From an uncultured Litorilinea sp. (GTDB lineage Bacteria > Chloroflexota > Anaerolineae > Caldilineales > Caldilineaceae), in the NCBI GenBank assembly GCA_946885925.1, contig CAMPHP010000079.1, positions 1-9,175 of the forward strand: 9,175 nucleotides of DNA. Reading direction: 5' to 3'. Made by a program: the position numbers and the translations under genes. Of this stretch, positions 5,064 to 9,175 are shown in pieces (positions within the stretch are counted from its first letter, which is position 1; each line of letters opens with the position of its first letter). The notes under the pieces are model-generated. The model was not told where the DNA came from. It made no database searches and worked only from the letters and a program-made list of their open reading frames with translations.

Positions 5064-6068
5064 ATGACCCTTGGTTACATAGCGCGGCGCTTCGGCGTCT
5101 TTCTGATCATTATCTGGCTGGCTGCGACTGTGAATTTCATCCTTCCACGCTTGGCTCCTGTCAATCCGATTCGTGAAATGCTGCTACAGGCGACGAGATT
5201 TGGCGGGACAGGCAAGACCGATATGGAAAAGGTGGTTGCAAGTTATGAGGCAAAGTTCGGGCTTAATCAGCCCATGTGGAAGCAATATCTGAACTATCTG
5301 GGAGATTTGGCACGTTTTGACCTTGGTGTCTCCATTGCCAACTTCCCAAGTAAAGTTATCGACATTATCTTGCGGGCGCTACCGTGGACCATCGGGCTTT
5401 TGCTCTTTTCGACGCTCATAGCATTTGCAATAGGCACGATCTTGGGTGCGCTAATTGCATGGCCTAGTTCGCCACGCGCGCTCAGCGTGATGTTGGGGCC
5501 GCTCTTAACGCTGTCTGCAATCCCATTCTATCTATTGGGGTTGATCCTGGTCTACTTTTTTGCCTTTTCACTAAAGATGTTCCCGATTAGTGGTGGCTTT
5601 ACCCTTGGTTCGATTCCGAGGATGAACTGGAACTATGTGATGGATGTGCTCTGGCATTCTGTGTTGCCCGCATTTTCCATCATCCTTGCCTCCGTGGGCA
5701 GTTGGGCGATTGGAATGCGCGGGATGATGATCTCCGGGCTAGAGGAAGACTATATCACCTTTGCCGAGGCCAAAGGGCTAAAGAACCGCGACATTTTCAC
5801 CAAGTATGCGTTACGCAATGCCTTGCTGCCCCAAACCACCTCGTTAGCACTGTCATTGGGCTTTATCGTCTCTGGTGCAGTGCTGGTGGAGATCATCTTT
5901 GGTTATCCGGGCGTAGGCTCCCTCCTCTATCGTTCGATCCAAACTTTTGATTACTTTATGATCTATGGGGTGGTGATTATCCTCATCTTCGCCATAGGTT
6001 TGGCAACACTGATTATGGACTTGATTTACCCGCTCCTTGACCCTCGTATCTCTTACCATAAGCGTTAA
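5064..6068 (+). CDS. ABC importer permease, DppB/OppB type
   Basis: This 334-residue inner-membrane protein is the first of two permease subunits of an Opp/Dpp-family importer. It has the classic N-terminal segment (about 9-28), a long external region (about 30-100), then a BPD-transp-1 domain of about five more membrane segments. The cytoplasmic EAA loop, which docks the ATPases, is at about 232-256 (EAKGLKNRD at 235-243, RNALLP at 251-256). FGYPGVGSLLY at 279-289 is a family hallmark. The GVSIANFPSKVID stretch (88-100) followed by RALPWTIG resembles, as I recall, Opp-type permeases that carry oligosaccharides in Thermotoga-like systems, so the solute need not be a peptide. GAGGAAG at 5050-5056 is 7 bases before ATG. 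The second permease follows after 105 bases. Confidence 0.95.
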   Translation: MTLGYIARRFGVFLIIIWLAATVNFILPRLAPVNPIREMLLQATRFGGTGKTDMEKVVASYEAKFGLNQPMWKQYLNYLGDLARFDLGVSIANFPSKVIDIILRALPWTIGLLLFSTLIAFAIGTILGALIAWPSSPRALSVMLGPLLTLSAIPFYLLGLILVYFFAFSLKMFPISGGFTLGSIPRMNWNYVMDVLWHSVLPAFSIILASVGSWAIGMRGMMISGLEEDYITFAEAKGLKNRDIFTKYALRNALLPQTTSLALSLGFIVSGAVLVEIIFGYPGVGSLLYRSIQTFDYFMIYGVVIILIFAIGLATLIMDLIYPLLDPRISYHKR

Positions 6069-6173
6069 GCATTTTCGCAGCAATAAAGCCAATGGTGCTC
6101 AATATCGATGTGATTCTCTATAGTGACAGTGGGCAATTGAGAAAGCGTAAAAAACGATGAAGGAAGATCAATT

Positions 6174-7031
6174 ATGAGTGGTACGTTAGAAGCTTGGCTG
6201 CGACTGGCGCGCAATCCCTATCTGATTGCCGGTGTTATCCTGCTTGCAGTGGTAACACTCTTTGGGCCAGTCATGTCAATCTTCGTGGATGAAAATTTGG
6301 TGAAGGTAGGGTCTTCTTTGCCCGATCAACGACCATCGGCAGAGTTCCCTTTAGGAACTGATACAGTTGGGCGTGACATCTTGGCGGTTATGGTCGTGGG
6401 GACGCCATTAACATTGAGGATCGGGCTGATTGCCGGGACGATTGGACTAGGGCTGGGAACCCTTTTTGGCTTTCTGGCTGGCTACTTTGGTGGTTGGGTG
6501 GACACAATCATTAAGGGCGCGGCGGATGTGCTCTTGACCGTACCGGGCCTGCTCTTCCTGGTGGTCATTGCGACCACATTGCGCGGCGCGGTCAGTGTGA
6601 ACATGATGGCTTTGGTGGTCGCGCTGCTCGCCTGGATGTGGCCCACGCGTACAATCCGCAGCCAAGTGCTTACGCTGCGTGAAAGACAATTTGTGATGGT
6701 CGCACGACTTTCAGGGCTGAATGGCTTTGAGATCATCGTGCGCGAGTTAATTCCGAATTTGCTCCCCTATCTAGCCGCCAGCTTTGTCAGTGCAGTTAGC
6801 TCTGCCATTCTGGCGAGCATCGGTCTGGAAGCGTTGGGGCTGGGACCGCAGAACGTTCCGACCCTGGGCATGACCATCTACTGGTCACAATATTACACTG
6901 CGGTGTTACGCGGGCTGTGGTGGTGGTGGGCTCCGCCTATTATTATGATCATCGTTACCTTTATCGGTCTGTTCCTGCTCTCTATGGGTCTAGACCAAGT
7001 TGCTAATCCCAAGCTACGGAGGGCGGCATGA
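6174..7031 (+). CDS. ABC importer permease, DppC/OppC type
   Basis: The 285-residue second permease subunit should pair with the DppB-type protein in the membrane. It shows the N-terminal segment (about 16-36), the DppC hallmark PLGTDTVGRDIL at 59-70, and then five membrane segments. The EAA loop at about 176-196 (VARLSGLNGFEI...LIPN) has a Val-Ala start and Leu for the usual second Ala of AARALG, a mild divergence. The LWWWWAPP run at 248-255 corresponds to the usual Trp-rich segment before the last helix. AGGAAG at 6161-6166 precedes the ATG. A six-codon frame from ATG at 6157 overlaps the start as ATGA, which may be chance. The 105-base gap from the previous gene contains no evident structure. 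Its stop overlaps the next start by 4 bases, indicating translational coupling. Confidence 0.95.
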   Translation: MSGTLEAWLRLARNPYLIAGVILLAVVTLFGPVMSIFVDENLVKVGSSLPDQRPSAEFPLGTDTVGRDILAVMVVGTPLTLRIGLIAGTIGLGLGTLFGFLAGYFGGWVDTIIKGAADVLLTVPGLLFLVVIATTLRGAVSVNMMALVVALLAWMWPTRTIRSQVLTLRERQFVMVARLSGLNGFEIIVRELIPNLLPYLAASFVSAVSSAILASIGLEALGLGPQNVPTLGMTIYWSQYYTAVLRGLWWWWAPPIIMIIVTFIGLFLLSMGLDQVANPKLRRAA

Positions 7032-8032
7032 GCGAACCAGTGCTGCGCGTTGAAGATCTGCGCGTACATTATCACACACAGCGCGGGCCGGTGAAGGCCG
7101 TTGATGGGGTTAGTTTTACCTTGGAACCGAACAGCCGTCTCGGTTTGGTGGGCGAGTCTGGGTCGGGTAAATCTACGATGGCGCTGGCGCTGATGCGGAT
7201 GATCAAATCTCCCGGTCGAATCGAAGGGGGGCGCATTATTCTGGATGGGCAGGATACTGTGAAACTCACCCCGGATGAGATGCGCTCGGTGCGGCTCAAC
7301 CAAATTGCGATGGTGCCACAAGGGGCCATGAATTCGCTCAATCCGGTTACGCGTGTGCGCCAGCAGATCATCGATGGTCTGCGCGCTCACAACGTTAAGA
7401 TGAGCAAAAAGGAGATGGAGACACGCGTTGCTGATGTGCTGCGCTGGGTTGACCTTGATCCAGCCGTTGCCAACATGTACCCACATGAGTTGAGTGGTGG
7501 CATGAAGCAACGCGTCTGTATTGCCATTGCGATTTCGCTGCGTCCCAAGATCATCATTGCCGATGAGCCGACGAGCGCCCTGGATGTGGTAATTCAACGC
7601 CAGGTGATGGAGACGATTGGCCGCGTGCAAGAGGAATTGGGCGCTGCGGTGATTCTTATCGGACACGATATGGGGCTGATGGTGCAGTTTGTCAACCGGC
7701 TGGCTGTGATGTATGGCGGCAAGATTGCTGAACTCGGTAATGTGCGTGAGATGTTCCGTGAACCGATGCATCCCTATACCCAATTGTTAATCAATAGCTT
7801 GCCCCGGCTTGCTGACAAGGGCGAATTGAAGGGCATTCCGGGGATTGCCCCGTCGTTACTCAATGCACCCTCTTGCTGTTTGTTCCATCTGCGTTGTCCC
7901 CATGTGATGGATATTTGCAAGACTGTAACCCCTCCGCCGGAGGAGATTCGCCCCAACCGCGTGGTTGCATGCCATCTGTATGATGGTGCTTCCACTTTTG
8001 TTGAACCGGCGTTGAAGGAACGCGTATTATGA
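7028..8032 (+). CDS. ABC importer ATPase, DppD/OppD type
   Basis: This 334-residue protein is the first of two ATPases that power the importer from the cytoplasmic face. Walker A is GESGSGKST (42-50), the Q-loop is Q98, the signature is LSGGM (155-159, with the D-subunit GMKQR form), Walker B is IIIADE (175-180) with catalytic E180, the D-loop is SALD (183-186) and the switch His is H213. The oligopeptide/dipeptide C-terminal domain follows, with Cys284, Cys290, Cys297 and Cys315 in the pattern CxF...RCPxxxxxxC...ACH, which in this family binds a [4Fe-4S] cluster. An extra Cys283 adjoins the first. The ATG overlaps the permease stop as ATGA and has GGAGGG at 7018-7023. The 3' end overlaps the second ATPase the same way. 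Confidence 0.96.
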   Translation: MSEPVLRVEDLRVHYHTQRGPVKAVDGVSFTLEPNSRLGLVGESGSGKSTMALALMRMIKSPGRIEGGRIILDGQDTVKLTPDEMRSVRLNQIAMVPQGAMNSLNPVTRVRQQIIDGLRAHNVKMSKKEMETRVADVLRWVDLDPAVANMYPHELSGGMKQRVCIAIAISLRPKIIIADEPTSALDVVIQRQVMETIGRVQEELGAAVILIGHDMGLMVQFVNRLAVMYGGKIAELGNVREMFREPMHPYTQLLINSLPRLADKGELKGIPGIAPSLLNAPSCCLFHLRCPHVMDICKTVTPPPEEIRPNRVVACHLYDGASTFVEPALKERVL

Positions 8033-9048
8033 CGGCTTTCTTGGAACTGCGTAATGTAACAAAAGAGTTTGGCGGTGGGGTGTTTCGCAAGAAACGTACT
8101 GTGGCGCTGGATAATTTGTCCATGACGATTGACACCGATAAGCCGGTGGTCAAGGCCATCGCCGGAGAAAGTGGAAGCGGTAAGACCACGTTGGGCATGA
8201 TTCTGATGGGCTTCCTCCATCCATCGTCGGGCAGTGTGTTGTATAAGGGCAAGGATATGCGTAGCCTCAACCGGGATGAGCAGCAAAGCTTCCGGCGTGA
8301 GGTACAGGCGGTTTTCCAGGACCCATTTTCGGTCTATAACCCCTTTTATCCTGTTGACCATGTATTGGACATGCCCATCGAAAAGTTTAGGTTGGCGAAG
8401 TCGCGGGCCGAAGCGCGACGGTTGATGGAAAATGCTTTGTCTGAAGTCGGGTTGCAGCCCGAAGAAACGTTGGGGCGCTTTCCGCACCAGCTAAGTGGTG
8501 GGCAACGCCAACGTATTATGGTGGCGCGAGCCTTGTTGCTCAAACCTCGGCTCATTATTGCCGACGAACCTGTGTCGATGGTGGATGCTTCGTTGCGTGC
8601 GACGATTTTGGAGAGCCTGCGCAAACTTAATCGTGAGTTTGGTATCTCCATTTTGTACATCACGCACGACCTGACCACAGCCTACCATGTCAGTAATGAC
8701 ATTATGGTGCTCTATCGTGGTGAGCTTGCAGAAGTAGGCGATGTGGAGCATGTGATCAAAGACCCCCAGCATCCCTATACACAGCTATTGGTGGATTCGA
8801 TTCCGTGGCCCGACCTGGATCATACATGGGGCACGAAAGAGATCAAGATGAGTTCCAGCATTGCCAAGGTGAACGGGAGCGGTGCAGAGGGTTGTAAGTT
8901 CACAGATCGCTGTCCTCATGCTATGACGCTCTGTGTGCAAAAGTCCCCTCCCTTGTTCCAGGTGAATCCCACCCGTGCATCTGCTTGTTTCCTACACCAG
9001 GACGCTCCGGTGATCCCGCGTGAGGAGATAGATCGGCTTTTTGCCTAA
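8029..9048 (+). CDS. ABC importer ATPase, DppF/OppF type
   Basis: This 339-residue second ATPase should form the heterodimer with the DppD-type subunit. Walker A is GESGSGKTT (46-54), the Q-loop QDPF begins at Q97, the signature is LSGGQ (155-159), Walker B is LIIADE (175-180) and the switch His is H213. The D-loop reads SMVDASLR (183-190) where many DppF proteins have SALDVS. I recall the SMxDAS form mainly from Opp-family systems near carbohydrate genes, a weak hint on substrate. The C-terminal oligopeptide-type domain keeps Cys289, Cys295, Cys302 and Cys320, consistent with an Fe-S cluster. Its ATG overlaps the preceding stop by 4 bases (ATGA), with AAGGAA at 8015-8020 as ribosome binding site. 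No hairpin terminator is visible after the TAA, and no solute-binding protein gene follows immediately. Confidence 0.96.
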   Translation: MTAFLELRNVTKEFGGGVFRKKRTVALDNLSMTIDTDKPVVKAIAGESGSGKTTLGMILMGFLHPSSGSVLYKGKDMRSLNRDEQQSFRREVQAVFQDPFSVYNPFYPVDHVLDMPIEKFRLAKSRAEARRLMENALSEVGLQPEETLGRFPHQLSGGQRQRIMVARALLLKPRLIIADEPVSMVDASLRATILESLRKLNREFGISILYITHDLTTAYHVSNDIMVLYRGELAEVGDVEHVIKDPQHPYTQLLVDSIPWPDLDHTWGTKEIKMSSSIAKVNGSGAEGCKFTDRCPHAMTLCVQKSPPLFQVNPTRASACFLHQDAPVIPREEIDRLFA

Positions 9049-9086
9049 ACTCGCTCTTTATCTAAATCAGCGCGGATAGTTACCGC

Positions 9087-9095
9087 AAAGGAGGT
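9087..9095 (+). promoter_or_regulatory. Near-perfect Shine-Dalgarno sequence at the right edge
   Basis: AAAGGAGGT is complementary to the 16S rRNA 3' end over its full length, stronger than any other ribosome binding site in the window. It lies 38 bases after the last ATPase stop. The nearest ATG (9098) ends after three codons at TGA, so the site most likely serves the GTG at 9106. Confidence 0.5.
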
Positions 9096-9105
9096 GGATG
9101 TTGGT

Positions 9106-9175
9106 GTGAAGGTTTTGCCGCTTTTCGCACCGCCAGCACAAAGAAACCATAGAGGGTTGCCGAAAGGTCTCTCAC
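9106..9175 (+). CDS. Possible start of another gene, truncated by the window edge
   Basis: From GTG at 9106 a frame runs open to the window end, about 23 codons beginning MKVLPLFAPP if GTG is read as Met. GGAGG at 9090-9094 is 11 bases upstream, slightly long but acceptable. The fragment is too short to identify, and lacks the hydrophobic stretch expected of a solute-binding protein signal peptide. The frame could be open by chance; the strong ribosome binding site is the main support. Confidence 0.3.
   Translation, partial: MKVLPLFAPPAQRNHRGLPKGLS

Noticed and set aside
4810..5064. An 84-codon leftward frame in the transporter leader
   Set aside because: It overlaps the leader and permease start, has no good ribosome binding site, an odd composition (Pro and Cys runs), and no family resemblance.
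7860..8020. Extra Cys (C283) in the first ATPase as a sign of an unusual cluster
   Set aside because: C284 already fits the family pattern CxF, and the other three Cys are in place; one adjacent Cys is not strong evidence of anything new.

Overview
The window is a bacterial metabolic and transport locus of moderate GC with dense, ATG-started genes and AGGAG-type ribosome binding sites. No rRNA, tRNA, phage, transposase or CRISPR signature is visible. Overall protein style (an Opp/Dpp importer, a creatininase-family hydrolase and a mandelate-racemase-like protein side by side) reminds me of Chloroflexota such as Anaerolineae or Caldilineae. That placement is an impression, not something the sequence proves.

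Layout from left to right. Positions 1-855 (minus strand) hold the first 285 residues of a D-isomer 2-hydroxyacid dehydrogenase that runs off the left edge. A 538-base divergent intergenic region follows, with a short degenerate tandem repeat near each flanking gene. On the plus strand come an atypical mandelate racemase/muconate lactonizing (enolase superfamily) protein (1394-2671) and a creatininase-family metallohydrolase (2783-3556). Next are a nested palindromic element (about 3571-3682), a CPBP-family intramembrane protease-like protein (3733-4665), a strong sigma70-like promoter (4675-4702) and a roughly 360-base leader. Four Opp/Dpp-type ABC importer genes follow: permease, permease, ATPase, ATPase (5064-9048). 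The last three overlap by 4 bases each in ATGA junctions. After them lies a strong Shine-Dalgarno sequence that may start another, truncated gene at 9106.

How the genes may work together (inference): the importer brings in a small solute, peptide or, judging by subfamily-like sequence features, an oligosaccharide or sugar derivative. The creatininase-like hydrolase, the enolase-superfamily protein and the divergent dehydrogenase could process it. No substrate-binding protein is encoded inside the window, so the importer is incomplete here and its substrate cannot be named.

Two things stand out beyond the genes. First, the enolase-superfamily protein keeps the Lys-x-Lys motif and two metal ligands but, aligned by eye, seems to lack the third metal ligand and the second catalytic residue, and has a long C-terminal extension. 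Second, short tandem duplications recur through the left half of the window. There are two codon-phased 15-base duplications inside genes and degenerate 12-19-base repeats just upstream of several start codons.
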